Assembly: GCA_031274985.1 (NCBI GenBank)
Contig: JAISPK010000087.1
Location: forward strand, 1 to 10,082
Reading direction: 5' to 3'
Source: Coriobacteriales bacterium
Lineage (GTDB): Bacteria; Actinomycetota; Coriobacteriia; Coriobacteriales; UBA8131
Length of the DNA: 10,082 bases
This document shows positions 1 through 7,044 of the stretch, one piece after another. Each line of letters starts with the position of its first letter. Positions within the stretch are counted from its first letter, which is position 1. The translations under genes and the position numbers were made by a program. The notes under the pieces are model-generated. The model made no database searches, was not told the origin of the DNA, and saw only the letters and a program-made list of their open reading frames with translations.

Positions 1-1132
1 CGCACTTTCTCACAAATTGCTGGACCCCGGCAAAACTGCCCTCAACGCGACGGCCAAAGTGATACTCCCCTACTTCGGTGACATCCCCGAACAAAGACGT
101 AAAGCCAACGAGCGAAAAAGAAATAAACGCGCCGAGAAAGGCCGCCAGGACGTAAATGGCAAAGCCCGCGCTGTTTGCAGAGATGGTCATACCAACAAAC
201 CCACAGAGAATCCACCCGGCATTACCCACGATAATCGCCCGGGTTTTGCTGGTTTTCTTCGCAAACCACGAGGCCAGAGGCACCATGGCCACCTCTGCTA
301 TGAGGAGGGTACCGAGCACAAAACTGAGCTCGCCGGGGCGGCAGAGATTGTAGGTCATAAAGTAGGCAAAGATCATCGAGAGAACGTCTATCGCAACCAC
401 GATGCAGAGGTACATCACCACAAACCGCCTGAACACCTTGAGGCGTAGCGCCATGAAGAGTTCTTTTATCGATCCCTTTTTGCCTTCGGTAAACTGCTTG
501 CGCTCAGGAACCTTGAAAAACACCAGAACAAGGGGCAGCGAAAAGAACAGCCCAAAGACAATGCTCATTGCAAAGTAGCCGGTATAGATATCCGAAAACA
601 GACTCACAATAAGCATGGGGGTCACGGCGCAGACGATGGTTGAGACAAGCGAAACAATCATGCGGATGTTGGTGATGGAGGTACGCTCGTTGTAGTCGGT
701 AGACAGCTCCGCGCTCATGGCGAGGAACGGCACCGATACGATGGCGTTGGCGGTGTTCATGAGCATGTAGGCAAAGATAAAGAAGACAAGTTTGGACACC
801 TCGGTGCCCGACGAAAACGGAAACCACATCATCACAAAGAAGATAAATACCAGCGGTGCTCCCAGCAAAAAGTAGATGCGACGTCTACCAAAACGCGAGC
901 GGGTGTTGTCAGAGATCATGCCCATAGCGGGGTCTATGAGGGCGTCCCATATCTTTCCAATCAAAAAGACATTTGCCGCCCAAATCGGATGGAGCCCAAT
1001 AACATCGGTGAGAAAAATACTGTAGAAAAAATTGACAACGTTAAAGAATCCACCCTGAAAGATGTCACCCATCGCAAAGAACCACTTAGTGGAGGTCTTG
1101 ATCTTCTCGTTGGTGCGGCTGATCTCTCCCAT
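1..1132 (-). CDS. GPH/MelB-family cation symporter, MFS superfamily (3' end beyond window)
   Basis: Read by hand as one open frame of 377 codons from the ATG at 1130-1132 to the window edge, with no stop. The missing C-terminus makes it partial; complete family members are about 450 residues. The start is supported by AAGGAG eight bases upstream. Residues 67-85 carry the glycoside-pentoside-hexuronide (GPH) loop signature (DPAMG, then SDNTRSRFGRRR), which follows the second transmembrane helix. Residues 360-369 (GRRVEGSFAG) match the second-half signature of the family. Several hydrophobic stretches (about 28-60, 87-106, 115-138, 155-178, 185-207, 236-260, 270-290, 298-318, 322-345) fit an inner-membrane carrier. 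The family mostly moves sugars or glucuronides with Na+ or H+. In this setting it might bring in a conjugated or acidic compound used by the nearby CoA genes, but that is inference; it is transcribed away from them. Family call is firm, substrate unknown. Confidence 0.88.
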   Translation of the reverse strand, partial: MGEISRTNEKIKTSTKWFFAMGDIFQGGFFNVVNFFYSIFLTDVIGLHPIWAANVFLIGKIWDALIDPAMGMISDNTRSRFGRRRIYFLLGAPLVFIFFVMMWFPFSSGTEVSKLVFFIFAYMLMNTANAIVSVPFLAMSAELSTDYNERTSITNIRMIVSLVSTIVCAVTPMLIVSLFSDIYTGYFAMSIVFGLFFSLPLVLVFFKVPERKQFTEGKKGSIKELFMALRLKVFRRFVVMYLCIVVAIDVLSMIFAYFMTYNLCRPGELSFVLGTLLIAEVAMVPLASWFAKKTSKTRAIIVGNAGWILCGFVGMTISANSAGFAIYVLAAFLGAFISFSLVGFTSLFGDVTEVGEYHFGRRVEGSFAGVQQFVRKC

Positions 1133-1242
1133 GATCTCTACTCCTTTTGATATGCCGGAACAACTGTGCTGATGATACCTGTTTGCAGCTACTCTATCAC
1201 ACGCAAACGAGGATTTTGCCGAAGTTTACTGCTTAGACCTTC

Positions 1243-1283
1243 GCCAAAGATTGAGGTAATTAAAGGTTTGGAGCGCGCGGGGC
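1243..1283 (+). repeat. Degenerate left-arm copy of the foldback element
   Basis: This stretch (gccaaagattgaggtaatta, then aaggtttggagcgcg) matches the left arm of the two full foldback elements further right (1333 onward) with a few mismatches. It stops at the start of their inner stem. It looks like a decayed or truncated copy. Confidence 0.6.
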
Positions 1284-1360
1284 TCTTGAGCCCCCGCCAA
1301 AGACAGAGGTAATTTAAGGTTCTTGAGCCCCCGCCAAAGACAGAGGTAATTTAAGGTTCT
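1284..1360 (+). repeat. 37-bp direct tandem repeat (left-arm unit)
   Basis: A 37-bp unit beginning tcttgagcccccgccaaaga occurs at 1284-1320 and again at 1321-1357 with no mismatch; identity runs on to 1360 before it breaks. The second unit is also the left arm of the first full foldback element. The duplicated piece therefore looks like an arm copied next to a complete element. Confidence 0.85.
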
Positions 1361-1478
1361 GGAGCGCGTGCGGGGCTATTTGCAAAGCAAATAAAGCCCC
1401 GCGGTTTGGCGGAGGCCTCCAGGTTCTTGAATTACCTCTGTTTTTGGCAGGGGGCGGATTGAGCCCCGCGGTTTAGCG
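1321..1478 (+). repeat. Long direct repeat copy 1, containing a nested foldback (inverted repeat)
   Basis: This 158-bp segment recurs at 1515-1672 at a constant offset of 194 bp with about eight mismatches. Inside it, 1328-1454 folds back on itself. The arms 1333-1367 and 1414-1448 are complementary at about 28 of 35 positions, extended outward by C5/G5 (1328-1332 with 1450-1454, one bulged base). An inner hairpin pairs GCGGGGCT (1370-1377) with AGCCCCGC (1395-1402) and ATTTGC (1378-1383) with GCAAAT (1387-1392) around an AAA loop. No U-tract follows the stem on either strand, so it is not a classical intrinsic terminator. No open reading frame is evident inside. A non-autonomous foldback/MITE-like or REP/BIME-like element is the best description. 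Confidence 0.85.
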
Positions 1479-1510
1479 GGGGGCGAATTGAGCCCTGCGG
1501 TTTAGCGGGG
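1451..1510 (+). repeat. 29-bp direct tandem repeat between the foldback elements
   Basis: A unit containing attgagccc(c/t)gcggttta and ending gcgggg occurs at 1452-1481 and 1481-1510, a 29-bp period with two mismatches in the shared core. A third, more diverged copy ends the second foldback element (about 1646-1672). Together these units fill the space between the two long elements. Confidence 0.8.
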
Positions 1511-1514
1511 GGGC

Positions 1515-1672
1515 TCTTGAGCCCCTGTCGGAGACAGAGGTAATTTAAGGTTCTGGAGCGCGTGCGGGGCTATTTGCAAAGCAAATAAAGCCCCGCGGTT
1601 TGGCGGAGGCCTCCAGGTTCTTAAATTACCTCTGTTTTTGGCAGGGGGCAGATTGAGCCACGCGGTTTGGCG
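1515..1672 (+). repeat. Long direct repeat copy 2, containing a nested foldback (inverted repeat)
   Basis: Second copy of the 158-bp segment, in the same orientation. Between 1532 and 1672 only four bases differ from copy 1 (copy 1 positions 1429, 1456, 1466, 1475). The first 17 bases are more diverged. The foldback spans 1522-1648 with the same inner GC-rich hairpin (1564-1596). The near identity implies recent duplication or gene-conversion-like homogenisation. Confidence 0.85.
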
Positions 1673-1729
1673 AACTTTGACACAAAACAGTGCTGAGGAT
1701 TACGCCCGGCTCAATGCCCTGAAGCACCC

Positions 1730-1758
1730 TTGAGATTTCCTGCTAATCGTACTATACT
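1730..1758 (+). promoter_or_regulatory. Predicted sigma70-type promoter of the flavoprotein operon
   Basis: TTGAGA (1730-1735) and TATACT (1753-1758) are separated by exactly 17 bases; each hexamer departs from consensus by about one or two bases. The predicted start near 1765 would give an untranslated leader of roughly 80 bases before the ATG at 1845. This argues against translation from the in-frame TTG at 1758. The stretch 1673-1729, between the repeats and this promoter, shows nothing I can assign. Confidence 0.7.
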
Positions 1759-1783
1759 TGGTTGGTGGCCATACCAGTGACCA
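1759..1783. promoter_or_regulatory. Candidate operator dyad (TGGT/ACCA) over the transcription start
   Basis: A symmetric array centred on base 1771 reads TGGT (1759-1762), TGG (1766-1768), CCA (1774-1776), ACCA (1780-1783). The inner 11 bases (TGGCCATACCA, 1766-1776) differ by one base from the TGGT-N3-ACCA pattern known for FadR-type GntR operators. It lies directly downstream of the -10 element, where a bound repressor would block initiation. The FadR-family regulator encoded as the third gene of this same unit is the obvious candidate ligand, which would make the unit autoregulated. That link is inference. Confidence 0.5.
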
Positions 1784-1831
1784 TTATTACTTTTCCATTC
1801 TTAGATTACCGATTATTCAGTCTAAATTGAG

Positions 1832-1838
1832 AAAGGAG
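1832..1838 (+). promoter_or_regulatory. Ribosome binding site that sets the flavoprotein start
   Basis: AAAGGAG ends six bases before the ATG at 1845. No comparable site precedes the in-frame TTG at 1758, so the start is taken at 1845. Confidence 0.8.
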
Positions 1839-1844
1839 TACCAC

Positions 1845-3395
1845 ATGGAGTCAAAGGAATTTGATGCTGTGGTCATAGGCGCTGGTAACGGTGGCCTCAC
1901 CGCAGCACTGGCGCTCACCTATTATGGTCAAAGACCTCTGGTGCTTGAGCAGCACAACGTTCCGGGAGGTTTTGCCAGCAGCTTTGTGAGGGGACGATTT
2001 GAGTTTGAGCCGAGCCTGCATGAGCTGAGGGAGTACGGCCCCGACGATGACAAGGGCGAGATTCGCAAGCTGTTTGAGAGTCATGGTGTCTATGGAGAGT
2101 TTTACCCTGTACCCGATGCCTATCGTCTCATAATCCCGGGAGAGATAGACGTTCGTATGCCCTTTGGCATAGAGGCGTATAAGGCCGAGATGGAACGTTT
2201 GGTACCGGGCAGCAGCGTGCCGGTTGAGAAGTACTTTCAGCTCTGCGAAGACACCATCAATGGTTTTGCCTACATCGGCGCAAGCGGTGGAAACCCCGAT
2301 CCGGAGGTCCTCAAAAAAGAACACCCCAACTTTCTCAAGACCAATCCCTATTCGCTCGGCGAAGTCCTCGATGCCATCAAGATGCCCAAGCGGGCCCAGC
2401 TGATTCTCTCTGCCTATTGGTGTTATCTGGGACTCCCCGTGAGCAAACTGGCCTTCTCGCCTTTTGCCGCCATGTTTTTGACCTTTATCAGGCGGGGAGC
2501 CTATCTGCCCAAGTGGCGCTCGCATCAGTTTACCAACGACCTGGCTATGGCTATCGAAAAAAAGGGTGGCAAGATCCTCTACAACACCAAATGCAGCGAG
2601 ATCGTGGTAGAAAACGGTGGCGTCGCGGGGGTTCGCACTTCTCAGGGTGATTACATCGAGTGCCGGCACATCGTTGCCAACACCAGCATGCACCAGGTGT
2701 ACAACGAGCTCATCACCCCCAAGTCAGAAGTGCCGCCCCGGGCCTACCAAAACCTCAATGCCCGCAATCTGGGTATGGCCGGATTTGTGGTGTACTGCGG
2801 CCTCAACAAGAGTGTCGATGAGCTGGGTATCACCGATTACAGCTATTTCATCTATCCCAAGAGCACTTCGGAAGAGACCTACCAGTCCTTCCAGCAGATG
2901 GGCAAGGACATGGGCATCGCCGTTACCTGTTTGAACCGGGTCATCCCCGATGCCTCGCCTGAAGGAACCTGCATTTTTGAGATCACCACCCTGTTTGAAT
3001 CCAGCGTATGGGATAACGTCAAAGACACGGATTATCACCGCGTTAAAACGGAGATAGGTCTCAACCTCGTAAGGCAATTTGAGCGTTCAACCGGCCTTTC
3101 TCTCGAGCCCTATATCGAAGAATTCGAGGTGGCCACGCCTGCTACCTTTGCTAACTATACCGGCACCTGGGGAGGCGCGATCTACGGCTACCAGGCCTCG
3201 GTTTGGGACTCGGTCATGCCTCGCCTGCTCAGCCTCAAAGAAGACCAGTACATCAAGGGTCTGCTGTTTTCGGGTGGGTACGCGTTTAAGATCTACGGCT
3301 ATGCTGCCACCCTTTCTTCCGGCGATACCGCAGGAAAACTGGTGATGCTCGCCAAGTTTGCCGAGCTCGAGGAGATGGAGGCCCAAAATGAGTGA
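1845..3395 (+). CDS. FAD-dependent oxidoreductase, CrtI/phytoene desaturase-retinol saturase-like
   Basis: The 516-residue product starts at the ATG preceded by AAAGGAG. Residues 7-35 form the dinucleotide-binding fold: GAGNGG at 12-17 and the acidic E35 that normally holds the FAD ribose, followed by PGG at 40-42. The middle (about 185-290) has the family's GLPVS and AAMF stretches, then a second nucleotide-domain strand with GGV-GV around 258-263. The C-terminal FAD segment is at 471-498 (GLLFSGG then SSGDTAGKL). Families of this architecture saturate, desaturate or isomerise C=C bonds in polyenes and retinoids; many bacterial members have no assigned substrate. It is oddly divergent at 222-226, where PKWRS stands where a Gly-Gly pair is common. 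The overlap with the next gene suggests that the [2Fe-2S] reductase supplies or removes its electrons. No signal peptide is seen; probably cytosolic or membrane-associated. Fold confident; reaction unknown. Confidence 0.88.
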   Translation: MESKEFDAVVIGAGNGGLTAALALTYYGQRPLVLEQHNVPGGFASSFVRGRFEFEPSLHELREYGPDDDKGEIRKLFESHGVYGEFYPVPDAYRLIIPGEIDVRMPFGIEAYKAEMERLVPGSSVPVEKYFQLCEDTINGFAYIGASGGNPDPEVLKKEHPNFLKTNPYSLGEVLDAIKMPKRAQLILSAYWCYLGLPVSKLAFSPFAAMFLTFIRRGAYLPKWRSHQFTNDLAMAIEKKGGKILYNTKCSEIVVENGGVAGVRTSQGDYIECRHIVANTSMHQVYNELITPKSEVPPRAYQNLNARNLGMAGFVVYCGLNKSVDELGITDYSYFIYPKSTSEETYQSFQQMGKDMGIAVTCLNRVIPDASPEGTCIFEITTLFESSVWDNVKDTDYHRVKTEIGLNLVRQFERSTGLSLEPYIEEFEVATPATFANYTGTWGGAIYGYQASVWDSVMPRLLSLKEDQYIKGLLFSGGYAFKIYGYAATLSSGDTAGKLVMLAKFAELEEMEAQNE

Positions 3396-4581
3396 GAGAT
3401 TCAGCTTTAAGAAAAAGCCCCTCGGCCTGCTTGACATGCTGGCCTTTACCAAGCTCCTCCCCAATCGGCAGGCCCGCATCAGCGCCGCGCCCGCAACGCC
3501 GCCCAAAACCCTGTATATCAACAAGCTGGCTAAAAGCCTGCACCCCCTGAGGCAAAACCTCCGGGTTACCGCGCTGTTTGAGGAGGCCCCTGGGGTAATA
3601 CGCTATCGGCTTGAGCCCATCGAGGGCGAGCTCGCCTACTTCCGTCCGGGGCAGTATCTGAGCTTTTTCCTCGAGATCGAGGGTTCCCGAATAACCCGTC
3701 CTTTTTCGATCTCCTCGTCACCTGCGGATGCCAAGGAAGGGTTCTACGAAGTCTGCATCAAAAACAGTGGCTTTGCCACCGCATGGATTGCCGATAATTG
3801 GAAGGTCGGCACCGAAGTGGTCTCCTCCGGACCCGAGGGTCACTTTTACTATGAACCTGCCCGCGACGCGAAGGACATCATCTGTGTTGCCGGCGGTGTG
3901 GGCATAACTCCGCTGCGCTCGTTGGCGCGCTCGGTGGCACAGGGCATTGTCGAGGTAAACATGACCCTCATCTATGGCTGCAATACGGCCTCTGAGATGC
4001 TGTTTGCAGAGGAATTCCACGGCTTTGAAAAAGACGGCAGCTTCAAAGTGGTGTACGTTGTTGCCAACGAAGAGGTCGCAGGCGCCGAGAAGGGCTTTAT
4101 CACCAGAGAGCTCATCGAGAAGTATGCCCCTGCTGGCGAGGCAACGCTCTTTGTCTGTGGCCCTCAGGCCATGTACCGCTATCTTGAGGGCGAATTCGCG
4201 ACTCTGAACCTCTCGCCAAAAAGGCTCCGCAAAGAACTCTTCGGAGAGATCAAGGAAGTCACCAAGAGTGAGGGCTATCCCCTTGGCAAAGAAACTGAGA
4301 CACACACTCTCACCGTGTACATGGGCTTTGAGTCGTGCACGATGCCCGCACTGGGGAGCGAATCGCTGTTGGTAGCCATGGAGAGAGCCGGCCTCAACCC
4401 ACCCTCCCGTTGCCGCAGCGGCGAGTGTGGCTACTGCCGTTCCTTCATGAGTGCCGGGAGCGTATTTATTCCGCCGGAAGAAGAAATGCGCAAACAGGCA
4501 GACCGTGACACAAATCATATCCATCCCTGTTGTTCTTTCCCCTTGGAAGATATAGAATTGAATGTTCCGAGGGCAAAATAG
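3388..4581 (+). CDS. FNR-type flavin reductase with C-terminal plant-type [2Fe-2S] domain
   Basis: The ATG at 3388 overlaps the upstream stop (3393-3395), with GGAG shortly before it, so the two genes are probably translationally coupled. The product is 397 residues. Residues 1-52 are a basic extension with no recognised domain. A flavin-binding barrel follows, with the R-x-x-S type motif RPFSIS at 104-109. The NAD(P)-binding lobe has GGVGITPLR at 169-177 and CGPQAMY at 257-263. The last 90 residues are a ferredoxin domain with Cys342, Cys347, Cys350 and Cys381 (C-x4-C-x2-C-x30-C; Cys382 is adjacent). This order (reductase then ferredoxin) is that of the PaaE, Hcr and phthalate dioxygenase reductase group, which pass electrons from NAD(P)H through flavin to the cluster and then to a partner protein. 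No oxygenase is nearby; the overlapping flavoprotein is the likely partner. The direction of electron flow is inferred. Confidence 0.9.
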   Translation: MSERFSFKKKPLGLLDMLAFTKLLPNRQARISAAPATPPKTLYINKLAKSLHPLRQNLRVTALFEEAPGVIRYRLEPIEGELAYFRPGQYLSFFLEIEGSRITRPFSISSSPADAKEGFYEVCIKNSGFATAWIADNWKVGTEVVSSGPEGHFYYEPARDAKDIICVAGGVGITPLRSLARSVAQGIVEVNMTLIYGCNTASEMLFAEEFHGFEKDGSFKVVYVVANEEVAGAEKGFITRELIEKYAPAGEATLFVCGPQAMYRYLEGEFATLNLSPKRLRKELFGEIKEVTKSEGYPLGKETETHTLTVYMGFESCTMPALGSESLLVAMERAGLNPPSRCRSGECGYCRSFMSAGSVFIPPEEEMRKQADRDTNHIHPCCSFPLEDIELNVPRAK

Positions 4582-4617
4582 TTATGCTTTTATGTAATGT
4601 ATGATTACGGTGATAAT

Positions 4618-5334
4618 ATGGCAGGATTTGAAAAGATAGATCAGGCAAGCCTGAAAGAACGTTTTGTGCGCGAGATACAACGCAAGATTTTTGCCGGCGA
4701 GCTTCTGCCCGGAGAGCAACTGCCTCCCGAGCGGGAGCTCGCTGTTCAGCTGGGCGTCAGTCGCAGTCTGATCAATGTGGGCATTCTTGATCTGGAAAGC
4801 AGAGGCTTTGTAAAGGTCGAGCCGCGCTGTGGCACCTTTGTAACTGACTACCGAAAAGACCCCACTCCGCAGACACTCTCTGCTTTGATGAGTTATGACT
4901 CAACCATGCTGGACAGCAGCCTTTTCAAAAGCCTGGTGGATACGCGACGTCTGGTAGAGCGCGAGTGTATCCGGCTCAGTATTGCGCTCGGCGACGTATC
5001 TGCCTATGAGAGCATGCAAGAAGCACTGGAAAGAATGCGTGCAACCCAGGATCCGGATGATCTGGTCGTTGCCGTCTTTGACTTTCATTATCGGCTCACC
5101 AAGGCTTCAGGAAACCTCATCTACCCCATGTTTTTCAAGGGGTTCGAAAGAGCCTTGCATCGGTTGATGGGAGCTTCGCTTGCACGGCAGACCAATCATG
5201 AGGAGTATTTCCAGATTCATGAGGAACTACTGCGTGCCCTGCAGGCCTTTGACACAGCCGCTGCAGATGAGGCTATCACCCACATCATCAATCTTGCCAC
5301 GGCCGTACTGGGGGATTCCTTTACTCAGGCCTAG
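4618..5334 (+). CDS. GntR-family transcriptional regulator, FadR subfamily (FCD ligand domain)
   Basis: The product is 238 residues from the ATG at 4618; an in-frame ATG at 4597 would add seven residues. Neither has a strong ribosome site (only GGTG before 4618), so the start is uncertain. Residues 10-75 are the winged helix: PPERELAVQLGVSRS at 36-50 and the wing CGTFV at 71-75. Residues 95-230 are the all-helical FCD domain, with the F-H motif at 156-157, SGN at 164-166, and the later histidines 201 and 222. The Asp expected four residues before the first His is Val153 (an Asp lies at 155), so metal binding may be altered. The gene begins 36 bases after the reductase stop and is probably co-transcribed; a weak TTGAAT/TATGCT pair (4558-4588, spacing 19) could add a separate promoter. 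FadR-type regulators commonly sense acids or acyl-CoAs, which suits both flanking operons. A target site is proposed at 1759-1783. Confidence 0.9.
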   Translation: MAGFEKIDQASLKERFVREIQRKIFAGELLPGEQLPPERELAVQLGVSRSLINVGILDLESRGFVKVEPRCGTFVTDYRKDPTPQTLSALMSYDSTMLDSSLFKSLVDTRRLVERECIRLSIALGDVSAYESMQEALERMRATQDPDDLVVAVFDFHYRLTKASGNLIYPMFFKGFERALHRLMGASLARQTNHEEYFQIHEELLRALQAFDTAAADEAITHIINLATAVLGDSFTQA

Positions 5335-5378
5335 AGCAAAGACCCGTCTCTTTTGTCCCGCTGGATGCCCCTGACGTA

Positions 5379-7004
5379 TCAGCTCCGTTGCCGTAAGGCT
5401 ACCCGGTTTGGTTTTCCTACCGCTGTTTTAGGTAGCTGATCAATGAACTCAACAACTTTGGGAACTTTGTAGCCCACGAGGTATCGGTGGCAATAGTCCA
5501 TTACCTCTTCTGCGCTCAGTTTTTCTCCGGGGTTCAAAACGATGAACGATTTGACCGTCTCACCTTTTTCGGTGCTGGGAATACCGATGGTGCACGCATC
5601 TTGTATTGCAGGATGCGCAGAGAGCACTTCGTCGATCTCTTTAGGGTACACGTTGAACCCGCTATGGATGATCATATCCTTCTTGCGGTCTTTGAGAAAT
5701 ATCCACCCCTCTTTGTCCCTATACCCGATGTCACCGGTGCTGAGCCATCCATCTTTCAGCACGAGAGCGGTCTCCTCAGGCTGGCCCCAATAACCCGTCA
5801 TGACCTGCGGCCCCTTAACAACCAGCTCTCCCAATTGCCCGCAAGGCACCTCGGTACCCGGGTCTTCAAGGCTCATGATGCGTGCGTCCACATCAGGAAG
5901 CGGCAGCCCGATACTCCCCTCTTTTGCCTCAACGCCGATGGGTTGTCCGCACACGCTGCCGGCAGTTTCTGTGAGGCCGTATCCTACCACGGCTCTTTTG
6001 CCGGTTATCCTTTCAAGCTCTGTGCTCACGCCTTTTGGCAGGGAATCTCCTCCCACCCCGATTACCTTGATGCTGCTGATGTCGATATACGGAAACGCCG
6101 GATGATTAAGCAAAAAGATAAGTGCATAGGGAACAACGCAGAGCAGATTGGGCGGATGCTTTGCAAGGGTGCAGAGCACATCATCTGCCGCCAGGCTGTC
6201 CATGAGTAGGATGGTGCCCCCCGCATAGTTGGCCAGGCTGATGTTTCCTACCAGTCCATAGATATGATAGAGCGGAACCGGACAGAGGATCACCGGATAT
6301 TCATCGCTTGCGAGCGGATGCGTATACCAGCTAAACCAGCCAAAGACCGTGGCCTCCAGGTTGCTCTGCGTAAGCACACAGCCTTTGGGAATCCCCGTGG
6401 TTCCACCCGTGTATTGCAAGAGCGCACAATCGTTGCTGAAGACTTCAACGGCCGGTTCTGTGCTCTCCCCGTTAAAAACGACCTCATCGTAGCTGAGCAA
6501 ATCAACGCAACCCGCCCCCTGCTGCACCGTCAATTCGATCTTCTGTTCTGAGATCACCACGATGCGCTTGATTGCAACCTGTCCGCCGCCACAGACCTCA
6601 AGCACCTTTTTGAGCATCGTGTCTATGATGATGATAGTCTCGGCCTGGCTGTCCTTGAGGATGTATTCCAGCTCTCTGGTGGTATAGCGGGGATTGGTAG
6701 GAACAGCAATGCCTCCGAATTTGTAGCAGGCCTGAATCGCTATCACGAACTCAGGGATATTGTTGGCCGCGATTACCACCCGATCCCGTTTTTTACAGCC
6801 CTGAGCCATAAGCCCGTTGGCAAGTTTTCGCGCAAAGGCATTTGCTTCTTCAAAGGTGATCACCGCATCATGAAAGACGAGAAAAGGCCGGTTGGGATAG
6901 CGCCGGGCACTCTCATTGAAGTACTGCTTCATCGTAAAATGCGGGTATTCAAAAGAAGGAGGAATCTCACCAGGATACTGCTTATGCCATTCTCTGGGTT
7001 CCAT
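5379..7004 (-). CDS. Acyl-CoA ligase (AMP-forming, ANL superfamily)
   Basis: The product is 541 residues, a usual length; the start is fixed by AAGGAGG just upstream of the ATG at 7002-7004. It has the full set of adenylating-enzyme motifs: the ATP-binding loop YTGGTTGIPKG at 198-208, GYGLTETAG at 341-349, STGDIG at 422-427, the hinge DRKKDMI at 439-445, and the C-terminal catalytic lysine Lys531 in GKPNR. It should convert a carboxylate, ATP and CoA to acyl-CoA, AMP and PPi in the cytosol. The acid cannot be named from sequence; long-chain, carnitine-type (CaiC) and aryl-propenoate ligases share these motifs. It is the last gene of the minus-strand operon, 40 bases after etfA, and converges on the regulator gene with a 44-bp gap (5335-5378). 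That gap holds only a weak short stem before TTTT and no convincing terminator. Together with the CoA transferase at the operon's head it gives two routes to the CoA ester. Confidence 0.93.
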   Translation of the reverse strand: MEPREWHKQYPGEIPPSFEYPHFTMKQYFNESARRYPNRPFLVFHDAVITFEEANAFARKLANGLMAQGCKKRDRVVIAANNIPEFVIAIQACYKFGGIAVPTNPRYTTRELEYILKDSQAETIIIIDTMLKKVLEVCGGGQVAIKRIVVISEQKIELTVQQGAGCVDLLSYDEVVFNGESTEPAVEVFSNDCALLQYTGGTTGIPKGCVLTQSNLEATVFGWFSWYTHPLASDEYPVILCPVPLYHIYGLVGNISLANYAGGTILLMDSLAADDVLCTLAKHPPNLLCVVPYALIFLLNHPAFPYIDISSIKVIGVGGDSLPKGVSTELERITGKRAVVGYGLTETAGSVCGQPIGVEAKEGSIGLPLPDVDARIMSLEDPGTEVPCGQLGELVVKGPQVMTGYWGQPEETALVLKDGWLSTGDIGYRDKEGWIFLKDRKKDMIIHSGFNVYPKEIDEVLSAHPAIQDACTIGIPSTEKGETVKSFIVLNPGEKLSAEEVMDYCHRYLVGYKVPKVVEFIDQLPKTAVGKPNRVALRQRS

Positions 7005-7044
7005 GCTCCTCCTTCTTCTCTACTCGCTTGCGCAGGCTCAAACT

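Noticed and set aside
504..827. 107-codon minus-strand frame inside the transporter
   Set aside because: It is in a different frame from the continuous 377-codon transporter reading, which carries GPH signatures; it is Cys/His/Arg-rich as expected of a shadow.
1370..1402. Intrinsic terminator
   Set aside because: The hairpin is strong, but neither strand has the following U-tract; it is better explained as the inner stem of the foldback element.
1243..1672. CRISPR array
   Set aside because: Repeats differ in length and spacing, are themselves palindromic over most of their length, and have no unique spacers of uniform size or nearby cas genes.
1795..1831. Riboswitch or attenuator in the flavoprotein leader
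   Set aside because: Only a five- to six-base complementarity (TTAGA/TCTAA) across a 15-base loop is visible; no known riboswitch core can be recognised.
1758..1844. Upstream TTG start giving a 29-residue longer flavoprotein
   Set aside because: It lies in the predicted -10/+1 region and has no ribosome site; the ATG at 1845 has AAAGGAG at good spacing and begins right at the FAD-binding strand.
1851..2693. Long antisense open frame (280 codons) opposite the flavoprotein; similar ones at 3718-4524, 5487-6209 and 8574-9416
   Set aside because: Each lies opposite a well-supported gene with clear motifs; the translations show no recognisable domain and look like codon-bias shadows.
5335..5378. 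Bidirectional terminator between the converging regulator and ligase genes
   Set aside because: Only a short imperfect stem near 5338-5355 with TTTT; too weak to annotate as a terminator.
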